From the NCBI GenBank assembly GCA_965660875.1, contig CBFIBQ010000006.1, positions 62,001 through 126,000 of the forward strand: a stretch of 64,000 nt of DNA, written 5' to 3'. The stretch comes from UBA6770 sp965660875. Lineage in GTDB: Bacteria > Bacteroidota > Bacteroidia > Flavobacteriales_G > Salibacteraceae. A program made the position numbers and the translations under genes. Every line of letters begins with the position of its first letter. The first letter of the stretch is position 1. Shown here in pieces: positions 43,401 to 52,294 of the stretch. The notes below the pieces were generated by a model. It did not search any database, had not been told where the DNA came from, and saw nothing but the letters and a program-made list of their open reading frames with translations.

Positions 43401-46400
43401 TTAATCTAAGGTGATATTTAAACACAGTCCTCTCATTTCGTGCAATAACACGTTAAATGATTCTGGAATTCCTGGTGTCGGCATATTTTCACCTTTCACA
43501 ATTTTCTCATAAGTTTTTGCCCTTCCGATAACATCGTCAGACTTAACCGTAAGAATTTCCTGTAGAATGTTTGCTGCACCGAATGCCTCAAGTGCCCATA
43601 CTTCCATTTCACCAAATCGCTGACCCCCGAATTGAGCTTTACCACCCAATGGTTGCTGCGTAATTAATGAGTATGGTCCAATTGAACGTGCATGCATTTT
43701 ATCATCCACCAAATGGTGTAGTTTCAGCATGTAAATTACACCAACTGTTGCCGGTTGATCAAACTGCTCACCTGTACCTCCATCATATAGCTGTGTTCTT
43801 CCCATTTCTGGTATTCCAGCTTTTTCAGAGTATTCGTTGATTTGGTCTAATGTAGCTCCATCAAAAATTGGTGTAGCGAACTTAACCCCCAGTCGTTTAC
43901 CGGCCCAGCCTAATACTGTTTCATAAATCTGCCCTAAGTTCATCCTTGAAGGTACACCTAGTGGATTTAATACAATATCAACGGGAGTACCATCTTCCAT
44001 AAACGGCATATCTTCTTGACGCACAATTTTGGCAACTATACCTTTGTTACCATGACGCCCAGCCATTTTGTCTCCTACTTTTAGCTTTCTCTTCTTTGCT
44101 AAGAATACTTTTGCTAACTGAACAATACCTGGAGGCAATTCATCACCGATAGAAATTTTAAATTTCGCACGTTTCATTACTCCAACATACGCACTAGCCT
44201 TAACATGATAATTATGCAATAAACGCTTAATTAACTCATTCTTTGACTCGTCCGTAGTCCAACCAGAAGCACTAATATCACTGTAATCTACAGTGTTTAG
44301 CAATTTCAAAGTAAACTTCGTACCCTTAGGTATAATCTCTTCTTTGTAATTATTAAGCACTCCTTGCGAAGTTTTACCACTCACAATGCTGAATAATTTC
44401 TCAACCAATGCTGATTTCAAATCCGCAATCTCGCCGTTATACTTTTCTTCAACAGCTTCTAACTGAGTTTTTTCTTCAGCTTTTGCTTTTCTATCTTTTA
44501 TTTTCCTTGAGAAAAGTTTTTTATCTACGACAACACCTTGAACTGAAGGAGACACTTTTAGGGAAGCATCTTTTACATCTCCAGCTTTGTCACCAAAGAT
44601 TGCGCGCAATAGTTTTTCTTCAGGAGTTGGGTCTGTTTCACCTTTTGGGGTAATCTTACCAATTAATATATCTCCTTCTTTAACATGCGTTCCAACCCTA
44701 ACTAATCCATTTTCGTCAAGATTGCGAGTAGCTTCCTCACTTACATTTGGAATATCTGCAGTTAATTCCTCTAAGCCAAGCTTAGTATCCCTTACTTCTA
44801 AAGAATACTCCTCAATGTGAACAGAGGTATATATATCGTCTTTAACAACATTCTCAGAAATAACAATTGCATCCTCAAAATTATATCCTTTCCAAGGCAT
44901 GAATGCTACCATTAGGTTTCTACCCAAAGCCAGCTCTCCATCTTGAGTTGCATAACCCTCAACAAGCACTTGTCCTTTGTGAACACGCTCACCAGGACGA
45001 ACAATTGGTTTGTGATTGATACTTGTTGTTTGATTTGTTTTGGCAAACTTTATTAAGTCGTAAGATTCTGTACCATCGGTAAACGATACCAACTCATCTT
45101 CTTCATTTCGGTCGTATTTAACCACAATTTTTCTACCATCAACATATTCAACAGTACCATCGGCTTCTGCAGCTATGAGTACTCTCGAATCTTCAGCAAC
45201 CGGTTGTTCAAGACCAGTACCAACAATTGGTGAGTCTGCTCTTAACAACGGAACAGCCTGGCGCTGCATGTTAGATCCCATCAATGCACGGTTTGCATCA
45301 TCATGCTCCAAGAAAGGAATTAAAGAAGCAGCAATTGAAGCAATTTGGTTAGGTGCTACATCCATAAGGGATACGTCATTGGGCTCCACAACAGGGAAGT
45401 CTCCTTCATACCGTGCTTTTACCTTTTCAGTTTCAAATTCACCCTTATTCGTAATAACTGCATTAGCCTGTGCAATGGTGTGACCATTCTCTTCTTCAGC
45501 AGCTAAGTAGGTTACATCTTTATTTAAATCAACTTTACCGTCAGTAACTGTTCGGTAGGGAGTTTCTATAAATCCTAACTTATTCACTTTTGCATAAACA
45601 CACATTGAAGATATCAAACCAATATTCGGTCCTTCAGGTGTTTCTATTGTACAAAGTCTTCCGTAGTGTGTATAATGTACATCACGAACCTCAAAACCTG
45701 CCCGCTCTCTAGAAAGACCGCCTGGTCCTAAAGCAGACATTCTTCTCTTGTGGGTAACCTCAGAAAGTGGATTCGTTTGATCCATGAACTGAGATAATTG
45801 GTTTGTACCAAAGAATGAGTTTATTACAGAAGAAAGTGTTTTGGCATTAATTAAATCTATTGGAGTAAAAACCTCATTATCGCGAACATTCATTCTTTCA
45901 CGAATAGTTCTTGCCATTCTTGCTAATCCTACACCAAACTGGTTGTACAATTGCTCTCCAACAGTTCTTACCCTTCTGTTAGAAAGGTGATCAATATCAT
46001 CAACATCCGTTTTGGCATTGATTAATTTGATCAGATACTTTATGATTTCAATAATGTCTTGCTTCGACAGGATTTTAGTATCCATATCGATATCAAGTCC
46101 TAATTTTTTGTTGATTCTATAACGACCAACTTCACCTAAATCGTAACGCTTGTCAGAGAAAAATAACTTGTCAATGATTCCACGTGCTGTTTCTTCATCT
46201 GGTGGTTCAGCATTTCTAAGCACTCTATAAACATGCTCAACAGCTTCGATTTCAGAGTTTGAAGGGTCTTTCTGAAGAGTATTATAGATAATCGTATAAT
46301 CCGCTGCGTTTGAATCTTCCTTGTGTAACAAGATGGTTTTTGAGCCTGAATCCATGATAATATCTACATGCTCATCCCCTAAAATAGTCTCACGATCAAC

Positions 46401-47213
46401 TATTACTTCATTACGCTCGATGGAAACAACTTCACCAGTATCTTCATCAACAAAATCCTCAAACCAAGTTTTAAGTACACGAGCAGCTAACTTGCGCCCT
46501 TTTACTTTTTTAAGTTGTGTTTTGTTTACTTTAATTTCATCAGCAAGGTCGAAAATCTCCAAAATATCTTTGTCGCTTTCGTATCCAATTGCTCTTAATA
46601 GTGTAGTAACCGGTAATTTTTTCTTTCTGTCAATGTACGCATACATTACAGAGTTAATGTCCGTTGCAAATTCAATCCACGATCCTTTAAAAGGAATTAC
46701 ACGAGCTGAATACAATTTGGTTCCATTAGCATGAAAGCTGTGACCAAAAAATACACCTGGAGATCGGTGTAATTGAGACACAACTACACGTTCAGCACCA
46801 TTAATGATGAATGCCCCTTTTGGAGTCATGTATGGAATGGTTCCTAAATAAACATCTTGAACAATTGTTTCAAAATCTTCGTGTTCTGGATCCGTACAAT
46901 AAAGCTTCAATTTAGCCTTTAGAGGAACACTGTAAGTTAGGCCGCGTTCAATGGTTTCTTGTATGGAGTAACGAGGCGGGTCAACGAAATAATCCAAAAA
47001 TTCAAGGACAAAGTTATTTCTTGCATCCGTTATTGGAAAATTCTCACTGAACACTTTAAAGAGACCTTCCTGCTCTCTATTTTCAGGCGTCGTTTCAAGT
47101 TGAAAATAGTCTTGAAATGACTTAATCTGAATATCCAGAAAATCTGGGTATTGTAATCGGTTTTTGGTGGTTCCGAAGTTTATCCTCTTACTGTTTGCTT
47201 CCTGTTGAATCAT
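43401..47213 (-). CDS. rpoB: RNA polymerase subunit beta
   Basis: 1270 residues from the ATG of MIQQEANSKRINFG; a TTG five codons upstream is open but less likely. Conserved parts include the rifampicin-pocket region QFMDQTNPLSEVTHKRRMSALGPGG (position ~490 on), the segment GRNLMVAFMPWKGYNFEDAI and the ending LNVLLHEMRGLCLNI. No change at the common rifampicin positions stands out. A large hairpin separates it from rplL, and rpoC follows after 34 bases. Confidence 0.99.
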   Translation of the reverse strand: MIQQEANSKRINFGTTKNRLQYPDFLDIQIKSFQDYFQLETTPENREQEGLFKVFSENFPITDARNNFVLEFLDYFVDPPRYSIQETIERGLTYSVPLKAKLKLYCTDPEHEDFETIVQDVYLGTIPYMTPKGAFIINGAERVVVSQLHRSPGVFFGHSFHANGTKLYSARVIPFKGSWIEFATDINSVMYAYIDRKKKLPVTTLLRAIGYESDKDILEIFDLADEIKVNKTQLKKVKGRKLAARVLKTWFEDFVDEDTGEVVSIERNEVIVDRETILGDEHVDIIMDSGSKTILLHKEDSNAADYTIIYNTLQKDPSNSEIEAVEHVYRVLRNAEPPDEETARGIIDKLFFSDKRYDLGEVGRYRINKKLGLDIDMDTKILSKQDIIEIIKYLIKLINAKTDVDDIDHLSNRRVRTVGEQLYNQFGVGLARMARTIRERMNVRDNEVFTPIDLINAKTLSSVINSFFGTNQLSQFMDQTNPLSEVTHKRRMSALGPGGLSRERAGFEVRDVHYTHYGRLCTIETPEGPNIGLISSMCVYAKVNKLGFIETPYRTVTDGKVDLNKDVTYLAAEEENGHTIAQANAVITNKGEFETEKVKARYEGDFPVVEPNDVSLMDVAPNQIASIAASLIPFLEHDDANRALMGSNMQRQAVPLLRADSPIVGTGLEQPVAEDSRVLIAAEADGTVEYVDGRKIVVKYDRNEEDELVSFTDGTESYDLIKFAKTNQTTSINHKPIVRPGERVHKGQVLVEGYATQDGELALGRNLMVAFMPWKGYNFEDAIVISENVVKDDIYTSVHIEEYSLEVRDTKLGLEELTADIPNVSEEATRNLDENGLVRVGTHVKEGDILIGKITPKGETDPTPEEKLLRAIFGDKAGDVKDASLKVSPSVQGVVVDKKLFSRKIKDRKAKAEEKTQLEAVEEKYNGEIADLKSALVEKLFSIVSGKTSQGVLNNYKEEIIPKGTKFTLKLLNTVDYSDISASGWTTDESKNELIKRLLHNYHVKASAYVGVMKRAKFKISIGDELPPGIVQLAKVFLAKKRKLKVGDKMAGRHGNKGIVAKIVRQEDMPFMEDGTPVDIVLNPLGVPSRMNLGQIYETVLGWAGKRLGVKFATPIFDGATLDQINEYSEKAGIPEMGRTQLYDGGTGEQFDQPATVGVIYMLKLHHLVDDKMHARSIGPYSLITQQPLGGKAQFGGQRFGEMEVWALEAFGAANILQEILTVKSDDVIGRAKTYEKIVKGENMPTPGIPESFNVLLHEMRGLCLNITLD

Positions 47214-47262
47214 GGAACTTAAGGGCAATTAATTAGACAAAAAATATGTTACTACTATAAAC

Positions 47263-47307
47263 ACCAAAGGGTTTAGATCCGCCGTTGGCGGAGTCTAAAC
47301 CTTTGGT
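47263..47307 (-). promoter_or_regulatory. long hairpin between rplL and rpoB
   Basis: Arms ACCAAAG(G)GTTTAGATCCGCC and GGCGGA(G)TCTAAACCTTTGGT pair over 20 bp with two single-base bulges and a GTT loop. No T run follows at once on the minus strand, so partial attenuation or RNA processing is more likely than full termination. In Escherichia coli the rplL-rpoB spacer also carries an attenuator and RNase III site. Confidence 0.75.
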
Positions 47308-47326
47308 ATAAATTATTGTGGTGAAG

Positions 47327-47707
47327 TTACTTAAGCTCAACCTCAGCTCCAACTTCTTCCAATTGAGCTTTAAGAGCCTCTGCTTCATCTTTAGGAACTC
47401 CTTCTTTAATTGTTTCAGGAGCACCATCAACGATAGCTTTTGCTTCTTTTAAACCTTGACCTGTAAGTTCTTTTACTAACTTAACTACTTTAAGTTTGCT
47501 AGCTCCACCAGATTTAAGGATTACATCGAATTCGGTTTTTTCTTCAGCACCGCCAGCATCACCGCCACCAGCTGCTGGACCAGCCACTGCAACTGCAGCT
47601 GCAGCTGGCTCAATTCCGTATTCTTCTTTTAAGATTTCTGCAAGTTCGCTAACTTCTTTTACAGTAAGGTTAACCAATTGCTCAGCAAATTCTTTTAAAT
47701 CAGCCAT
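47327..47707 (-). CDS. rplL: ribosomal protein bL12 (L7/L12)
   Basis: 126 residues: an N-terminal dimerisation part (LVNLTVKEVSELAEILKEEYG), an Ala/Gly-rich hinge (residues ~35-55) and the C-terminal factor-binding domain EKTEFDVILKSGGASKLKVVK...GLKEAKAIVDGAP. It forms the ribosomal stalk with L10 and recruits translation GTPases such as the nearby EF-Tu. rplJ is 46 bases upstream. Confidence 0.98.
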   Translation of the reverse strand: MADLKEFAEQLVNLTVKEVSELAEILKEEYGIEPAAAAVAVAGPAAGGGDAGGAEEKTEFDVILKSGGASKLKVVKLVKELTGQGLKEAKAIVDGAPETIKEGVPKDEAEALKAQLEEVGAEVELK

Positions 47708-47753
47708 TTTATTTTAAATTTTAATTGTGTACTTAATAAATTAATTAATCAAA

Positions 47754-48278
47754 TTATTCAGATCGCTCTGAAAGAGTTTTTACGATTCCAGAAATTGTAC
47801 TTCCGCTAGAATTAAGCGCAGAAATAACATTTTTCGCTGGAGATTCTAACAACATAATAACGTCAGCAATAAGTTCATTCTTAGACTTAAGACTTGCTAA
47901 TGTATCTAATTGAGTGTCTCCTAGATAAACGGTTTCTTCAACCCATGCACCTTTAAGTACAGGTTTATCAGTTTTTTTTCTGAATTCTTTTATCAGCTTT
48001 GCTGGAACGTTACCCATTTCCGCAGTCATAACTGAAGTATTGCCTTTCAGCACCTCATTCAACTCCGAATAGTCACGTCCTTCAACTTTCTCCATCGCCA
48101 TTTTCAGTAGTGTGTTTTTAACCACTTGGAGTTTAACCTCCTTATTGGCACACATACGTCTAAGTTTTGACGTAGAATCAGCATTCATACCTGCTAGATC
48201 AGCAAGATACACAACACCAGCACTAGATAATCTTTCCGAAAGATCCTCTACAATCTGTGATTTTTCTTCTCTTGTCAT
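47754..48278 (-). CDS. rplJ: ribosomal protein uL10
   Basis: 174 residues with the L10 features: MTREEKSQIVEDLSERLSSAGVVYLADLAGM at the start, KEVKLQVVKNTLLKMA, and a C-terminal helix that carries L12 dimers. It binds the 23S rRNA GTPase centre together with L11. The leader between rplA and rplJ includes a short GC palindrome around the rplA stop (CCGCGTAGGCGG, near 48303-48314). Confidence 0.97.
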   Translation of the reverse strand: MTREEKSQIVEDLSERLSSAGVVYLADLAGMNADSTSKLRRMCANKEVKLQVVKNTLLKMAMEKVEGRDYSELNEVLKGNTSVMTAEMGNVPAKLIKEFRKKTDKPVLKGAWVEETVYLGDTQLDTLASLKSKNELIADVIMLLESPAKNVISALNSSGSTISGIVKTLSERSE

Positions 48279-48309
48279 ATTATTTTTTTAAAGAGATTCA
48301 CTCTCCCGC

Positions 48310-49005
48310 CTACGCGGAAATATTTTTAGGATCCACTGCTACACTTGGACTCATTGTACTACTAATAAAAATGCTTTTCATATAAACACCTTTAGCCGCA
48401 GCAGGTTTGAGTTTAACCAAAGTTTGTAACAATTCTTGAGTGTTGTCATATAGCTTGTCAGCATCAAAAGATGCCTTACCTACAGAAGCGTGAATAATAC
48501 CGTATTTATCAACTTTAAAGTCGATTTTACCAGCTTTCACTTCTGTAACAGCTTTTGCTATATCCATAGTAACAGTACCTGTTTTTGGGTTTGGCATTAA
48601 GCCACGAGGACCTAATATTCTTCCCAAAGCACCTACTTTACCCATAACTGAAGGCATAGTTACAATGACATCTACGTCAGTCCAACCACCTTTAATTTTA
48701 TCCACGTACTCATCAAGACCCACATAATCAGCTCCAGCTGCTTTTGCTTCTTCCTCTTTATCGGGAGTACAAAGCACTAAAACTTTTGTGTCTTTACCAG
48801 TACCATGTGGAAGGGTAACAGTACCTCTTACCATTTGATTTGCCTTTCGAGGATCAACCCCTAAACGCACAGCGATATCCACAGTAGCGTCAAATTTCGT
48901 CAACGAAACCTCTTTAATCGTGCTTACCGCATCTTTAATCGAGTAAAGTTTCTCGCTGTCGATTTTTGAAATCGCTTCTTTTTTCTTTTTTGTTAATGTA
49001 GCCAT
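48310..49005 (-). CDS. rplA: ribosomal protein uL1
   Basis: 231 residues with the L1 signature VGTLGRILGPRGLMPNPK-like stretch, here VGALGRILGPRGLMPNPK, and FDATVDIAVRLGVDPRKANQMVRG near the start. L1 binds 23S rRNA at the E site and in many bacteria represses its own operon. The stop codon TAG lies within the GC palindrome CCGCGTAGGCGG. rplK ends 21 bases upstream. Confidence 0.98.
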   Translation of the reverse strand: MATLTKKKKEAISKIDSEKLYSIKDAVSTIKEVSLTKFDATVDIAVRLGVDPRKANQMVRGTVTLPHGTGKDTKVLVLCTPDKEEEAKAAGADYVGLDEYVDKIKGGWTDVDVIVTMPSVMGKVGALGRILGPRGLMPNPKTGTVTMDIAKAVTEVKAGKIDFKVDKYGIIHASVGKASFDADKLYDNTQELLQTLVKLKPAAAKGVYMKSIFISSTMSPSVAVDPKNISA

Positions 49006-49026
49006 TACTTGTTTTTTTAGACCAGA

Positions 49027-49452
49027 TTACTTTTTAACAGTCACACCCATGCTTCTTGCAGTACCCGCTACCATTTTCATAGCAGATTCAACATTGAAAC
49101 AGTTTAAATCAGGCATTTTGTCTTCGGCAATTCTCCTTACGTCATCCATTTTAATGGAGGCCACTTTCTTTCTGTTTGGTTCAGGTGAACCAGACTTCAA
49201 TTTAAGCGCCTCTTTAATTTGAACAGCAACTGGAGGGGTTTTAATAACAAATTCAAACGACTTATCAGAATAAACGGTAATGATAACTGGAAGCACTTTA
49301 CCGGCTTTATCCTGTGTTCGTCCATTGAACTGTTTACAGAACTCCATAATATTCACCCCTTTAGCACCTAATGCAGGTCCTACGGGAGGTGAAGGGTTTG
49401 CAGCTCCGCCCCTAATCTGTAACTTGATCAGGCCACTTACTTCTTTCGCCAT
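49027..49452 (-). CDS. rplK: ribosomal protein uL11
   Basis: 141 residues. It has LIKLQIRGGAANPSPPVGPALGAKGVNIMEFCKQFN at the N-terminus and the C-terminal rRNA-binding part with GTARSMGVTVK at the end. It forms the GTPase-associated centre with L10 and L12. A short hairpin (AGTTC-TTTC-GAACT, 49473-49486) lies in the 62-base spacer to nusG. Confidence 0.98.
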   Translation of the reverse strand: MAKEVSGLIKLQIRGGAANPSPPVGPALGAKGVNIMEFCKQFNGRTQDKAGKVLPVIITVYSDKSFEFVIKTPPVAVQIKEALKLKSGSPEPNRKKVASIKMDDVRRIAEDKMPDLNCFNVESAMKMVAGTARSMGVTVKK

Positions 49453-49514
49453 GTTTTTAAATTTACCTATTCAGTTCTTTCGAACTATTTATAATTAATG
49501 CTTGGAAGCAGACA

Positions 49515-50066
49515 TTACTCTTTCTCGACTTGCATGTAACTTAATTCTAATGGAGTTTTTCTTCCGAAAATTTTCACCATTACTTTAAGTTTTTTCTTCT
49601 CTTCGTTAATCTCTTCGATTGTACCAGAGAATGAGTTAAATGGACCATCTATTACTTTCACTGTTTCACCAATGATAAACGGTATATTTAATTCTTCGTC
49701 ACTAACTGCAAGTTCGTCAACTTTTCCTAAAATTCTATTTACCTCAGTTTGTCTAAGTGGCATAGGCTCACCGCCTTTTTCTCCACCTAAAAAACCGATA
49801 ACATTCGGTACATTCTTAATCACGTGAGGAACTTCACCTACAAGGCTTGCCTCAATAAGAACATAACCTGGAAAAAAGTTCCTTTCCTTGGATACTTTCT
49901 TCCCTTTTCTTATTTGAAAAACTTTCTCGGTAGGTATAAGTATCTGAGCTACATAGTCGGTCATTTTCATACGATCGACTTCCATCTCAATATACTCCTT
50001 TACTTTTTTTTCTTTCCCGCTAATTGCGCGAACTACGTACCAACGTTTTTTAATTTCTTGTGCCAT
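49515..50066 (-). CDS. nusG: transcription elongation/antitermination factor NusG
   Basis: 183 residues. The NGN domain opens with KKRWYVVRAISGKEKKVKEYIE and contains FFPGYVLIEA; the KOW domain near the end reads GETVKVIDGPFNSFSGTIEEIN. NusG binds the RNA polymerase clamp and links transcription with ribosomes. secE precedes it by 14 bases. Confidence 0.98.
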   Translation of the reverse strand: MAQEIKKRWYVVRAISGKEKKVKEYIEMEVDRMKMTDYVAQILIPTEKVFQIRKGKKVSKERNFFPGYVLIEASLVGEVPHVIKNVPNVIGFLGGEKGGEPMPLRQTEVNRILGKVDELAVSDEELNIPFIIGETVKVIDGPFNSFSGTIEEINEEKKKLKVMVKIFGRKTPLELSYMQVEKE

Positions 50067-50080
50067 GTAAAGCGCTTGGT

Positions 50081-50278
50081 TTAGTTAAATATTTTTGTGT
50101 AAATCAAATCCATCAATTGACCAAAACCAAGGTCCATTATATAGATTACGATTGCGAAAATGAAAGTAGCAAACAAAACAACTACAGCACTATTTTGTAG
50201 GTTTTTCCATGTTGGCCAACTTACCTTATGAACCATCTCGTCATAAGTTTCTCTCATATATACCTTTACATCTGCCAT
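50081..50278 (-). CDS. secE: preprotein translocase subunit SecE
   Basis: 65 residues: a short amphipathic helix with the conserved ETYDEMVHKVSWPTW and a single membrane helix (SAVVVLFATFIFAIVIYIMDL). This is the minimal one-helix form of SecE that clamps SecY. It lies between tRNA-Trp and nusG, its usual place. Confidence 0.95.
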   Translation of the reverse strand: MADVKVYMRETYDEMVHKVSWPTWKNLQNSAVVVLFATFIFAIVIYIMDLGFGQLMDLIYTKIFN

Positions 50279-50297
50279 TTCTTTACATCTTTACTTG

Positions 50298-50370
50298 CAC
50301 GGGTGGTAGGGATCGAACCCACGACCTTTGGTTTTGGAGACCACTGCTCTACCAGCTGAGCTACACCCGT
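50298..50370 (-). tRNA. tRNA-Trp (CCA)
   Basis: A 73-base cloverleaf: acceptor ACGGGTG/CACCCGT with discriminator G, anticodon loop CTCCAAA (anticodon CCA), T-loop TTCGATC. CCA is not encoded. It lies between tuf and secE, 20 bases before the secE start. Confidence 0.95.
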
Positions 50371-50457
50371 AGATAAGCGTTAACCGATAATTTTATCCTA
50401 GAGAACTTTCTCTAACCCCCAAAACAGAGGGTGCAACACCCATATTTTTAAAACAGA

Positions 50458-50491
50458 CAAAAGGTATCCCCACAAGTAGGAACACCTTTTG
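50458..50491 (-). terminator. hairpin downstream of tuf
   Basis: CAAAAGGT/ACCTTTTG with a further TCC/GGA pairing forms a stem of 11 bp with a one-base mismatch on each side. A second small stem (GGGTG-CAA-CACCC, 50429-50441) follows. The T run is weak, so read-through into tRNA-Trp and secE remains possible. Confidence 0.5.
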
Positions 50492-50521
50492 CTGAATTTA
50501 ATTTACTTTAAGACCACTGTC

Positions 50522-51709
50522 TTATTCAACTATATCAGTGATTTGACCTGCACCAACAGTTCTACCACCTTCACGAATAGCGAATTTTAAACCTTTGTTT
50601 ATTGCTACTGCAGCAATAAGATTTACTTGAATAGTAAGGTTATCACCTGGCAATACCATCTCACGATCTTCTGGAAGAATAATTTCACCAGTAACATCCG
50701 TTGTTCTCAAATAAAACTGAGGACGGTAATTATTATGGAAAGGAGTGTGACGTCCACCTTCTTCTTTTTTCAACACATAGATTTCAGCTTTGAATTTCGT
50801 ATGTGGAGTAATTGAACCCGGCTTAGCGATTACCATTCCTCTTTTGATAGCCTCTTTTTCGATACCTCTCAAAAGTAAACCTACGTTATCACCTGCTTCA
50901 CCTCTATCAAGAATCTTACGAAACATCTCAACACCAGTAACAACTGATTTCATTTTTTCAGCTCCGAATCCAATGATATCTACCTCTTCTCCAGAGTTGA
51001 TAACACCAGTTTCAATTCTTCCTGTAGCAACAGTTCCACGTCCAGTAATTGAGAAAACATCCTCAACTGGCATTAAGAAATCTTTGTCAACTTCACGTGG
51101 TGGCTCTTCAATATAAGCATCTACTGCAGCCATTAGCTCCATAACCTTATCTTGCCACTCAGCTTTTCCTTCTAATGCACCTAAGGCAGAACCTTGAATG
51201 ATTGGAGTGTTATCGCCATCGTACTCATAGAATTCTAACAATTCTCTGATTTCCATTTCAACTAGCTCTAATAACTCTTCATCATCAACCATATCCACTT
51301 TATTCATGAATACAACGATACGTGGAACACCTACCTGACGAGCTAAAAGGATATGCTCTCTAGTTTGTGGCATTGGGCCATCAGTAGAAGCAACAACCAA
51401 TATAGCACCGTCCATTTGAGCAGCACCAGTAACCATGTTCTTAACATAATCGGCGTGACCTGGACAATCTACGTGAGCGTAGTGTCTGTTTTCTGTTTGG
51501 TATTCAACGTGTGAAGTATTAATTGTAATACCTCTTTCTTTTTCTTCAGGAGCATTATCAATTGATGCGAAATCCCGGATTTCCGACAAACCTTTGTCAG
51601 ACAATGTTTTAGTGATCGCTGCCGTCAATGTTGTTTTACCATGATCAACGTGACCAATAGTCCCTACATTTAAATGCGGTTTCGAACGATCGAATTTTTC
51701 CTTAGCCAT
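50522..51709 (-). CDS. tuf: translation elongation factor Tu
   Basis: 395 residues with all GTPase motifs: GHVDHGKTT (residues 18-26), DCPGHADYV and NKVD (near 136). Domains 2 and 3 follow, with GRGTVATGRIETG and the ending RTVGAGQITDIVE. EF-Tu brings aminoacyl-tRNA to the ribosome. It follows a four-tRNA cluster by 66 bases and precedes tRNA-Trp. Confidence 0.99.
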   Translation of the reverse strand: MAKEKFDRSKPHLNVGTIGHVDHGKTTLTAAITKTLSDKGLSEIRDFASIDNAPEEKERGITINTSHVEYQTENRHYAHVDCPGHADYVKNMVTGAAQMDGAILVVASTDGPMPQTREHILLARQVGVPRIVVFMNKVDMVDDEELLELVEMEIRELLEFYEYDGDNTPIIQGSALGALEGKAEWQDKVMELMAAVDAYIEEPPREVDKDFLMPVEDVFSITGRGTVATGRIETGVINSGEEVDIIGFGAEKMKSVVTGVEMFRKILDRGEAGDNVGLLLRGIEKEAIKRGMVIAKPGSITPHTKFKAEIYVLKKEEGGRHTPFHNNYRPQFYLRTTDVTGEIILPEDREMVLPGDNLTIQVNLIAAVAINKGLKFAIREGGRTVGAGQITDIVE

Positions 51710-51775
51710 AGCTATTTAAATTTACGAGTTGTTATTTGAGTTCTATATTATTTACAATCTTAATTCCTTAACAAG

Positions 51776-51847
51776 AGCCAATGACGGGAATTGAACCCGT
51801 GACCTCTTCCTTACCAAGGAAGCGCTCTACCCCTGAGCTACACCGGC
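51776..51847 (-). tRNA. tRNA-Thr (GGT)
   Basis: A 72-base cloverleaf: acceptor GCCGGTG/CATTGGC (two G-U pairs), anticodon arm CTTCC-TTGGTAA-GGAAG (anticodon GGT), T-loop TTCAATT, discriminator T. It is the last of four tRNAs before tuf. Confidence 0.94.
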
Positions 51848-51856
51848 TAACAAAAG

Positions 51857-51929
51857 AGCGGGAGACGAGATTCGAACTCGCGACCCTCAGCTTGGAAGGC
51901 TGATGCTCTACCAACTGAGCTACTCCCGC
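51857..51929 (-). tRNA. tRNA-Gly (TCC)
   Basis: A 73-base cloverleaf: acceptor GCGGGAG/CTCCCGC, anticodon arm TCAGC-CTTCCAA-GCTGA (anticodon TCC), T-loop TTCGAAT, discriminator T. Confidence 0.95.
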
Positions 51930-51964
51930 CTTTAATTATCCACTGAATCTTCAGAGGACTTTGG

Positions 51965-52045
51965 TGGGGAGAGCAGGATTCGAACCTGCGAAGCTTTCGC
52001 AACAGATTTACAGTCTGCCCCATTTGGCCGCTCTGGAATCTCCCC
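51965..52045 (-). tRNA. tRNA-Tyr (GTA)
   Basis: An 81-base class II tRNA with a long variable arm. Acceptor GGGGAGA/TCTCCCC, anticodon arm CAGA-CTGTAAA-TCTG (anticodon GTA), discriminator A. Confidence 0.95.
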
Positions 52046-52052
52046 AACAAGG

Positions 52053-52126
52053 AGCCGGTGGAGGGATTCGAACCCCCGACATGCTGATTACAAATCAGCT
52101 GCTCTGGCCAACTGAGCTACACCGGC
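52053..52126 (-). tRNA. tRNA-Thr (TGT)
   Basis: A 74-base cloverleaf: acceptor GCCGGTG/CACCGGC, anticodon arm GCTGA-TTTGTAA-TCAGC (anticodon TGT), discriminator T. It is the first gene of the tRNA-tuf block after the promoter near 52190. Confidence 0.95.
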
Positions 52127-52186
52127 AATATTCTTAAAAAAAAGAACAATTCCCCCTCTAACGCACTACGCCTTAAAAAGGGTCTG

Positions 52187-52215
52187 CAAATGTAAAAAAG
52201 AAAAACGTTCAACAA
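52187..52215 (-). promoter_or_regulatory. promoter of the tRNA-tuf-ribosomal block
   Basis: On the minus strand TACATTTG (52187-52194) fits TAnnTTTG and a TTG (52213-52215) stands 18 bases upstream. The TTG is in the loop of the hpf terminator. The start site would lie about 55 bases before tRNA-Thr(TGT). Confidence 0.7.
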
Positions 52216-52225
52216 TGAACGTTTT
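52202..52225 (-). terminator. terminator of the hpf unit
   Basis: AAAACGTTCA/TGAACGTTTT, a perfect 10-bp stem with a four-base loop. The minus strand continues with TTTTTCTTTTTT-like T-rich bases. It lies 70 bases after the hpf stop and overlaps the -33 region of the next promoter. Confidence 0.8.
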
Positions 52226-52294
52226 AAAAAAAAATTATTTTCAGTTTTTCACCTGAATTTTGAAGGCAAAAAATAGTTCAGAAGTGAGCAAATA

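Noticed and set aside
40103..46734. Open frames opposite rpoC and rpoB
   Set aside because: Antisense shadows of two certain genes with no sign of coding.
47233..47430. A 65-codon frame on the minus strand across the rplL-rpoB spacer
   Set aside because: It lies partly within rplL in another frame and partly in the hairpin; no coding signal.
51847..52050. A 67-codon open frame on the minus strand across tRNA-Gly and tRNA-Tyr
   Set aside because: It is made wholly of tRNA sequence; the cloverleafs explain the bases.
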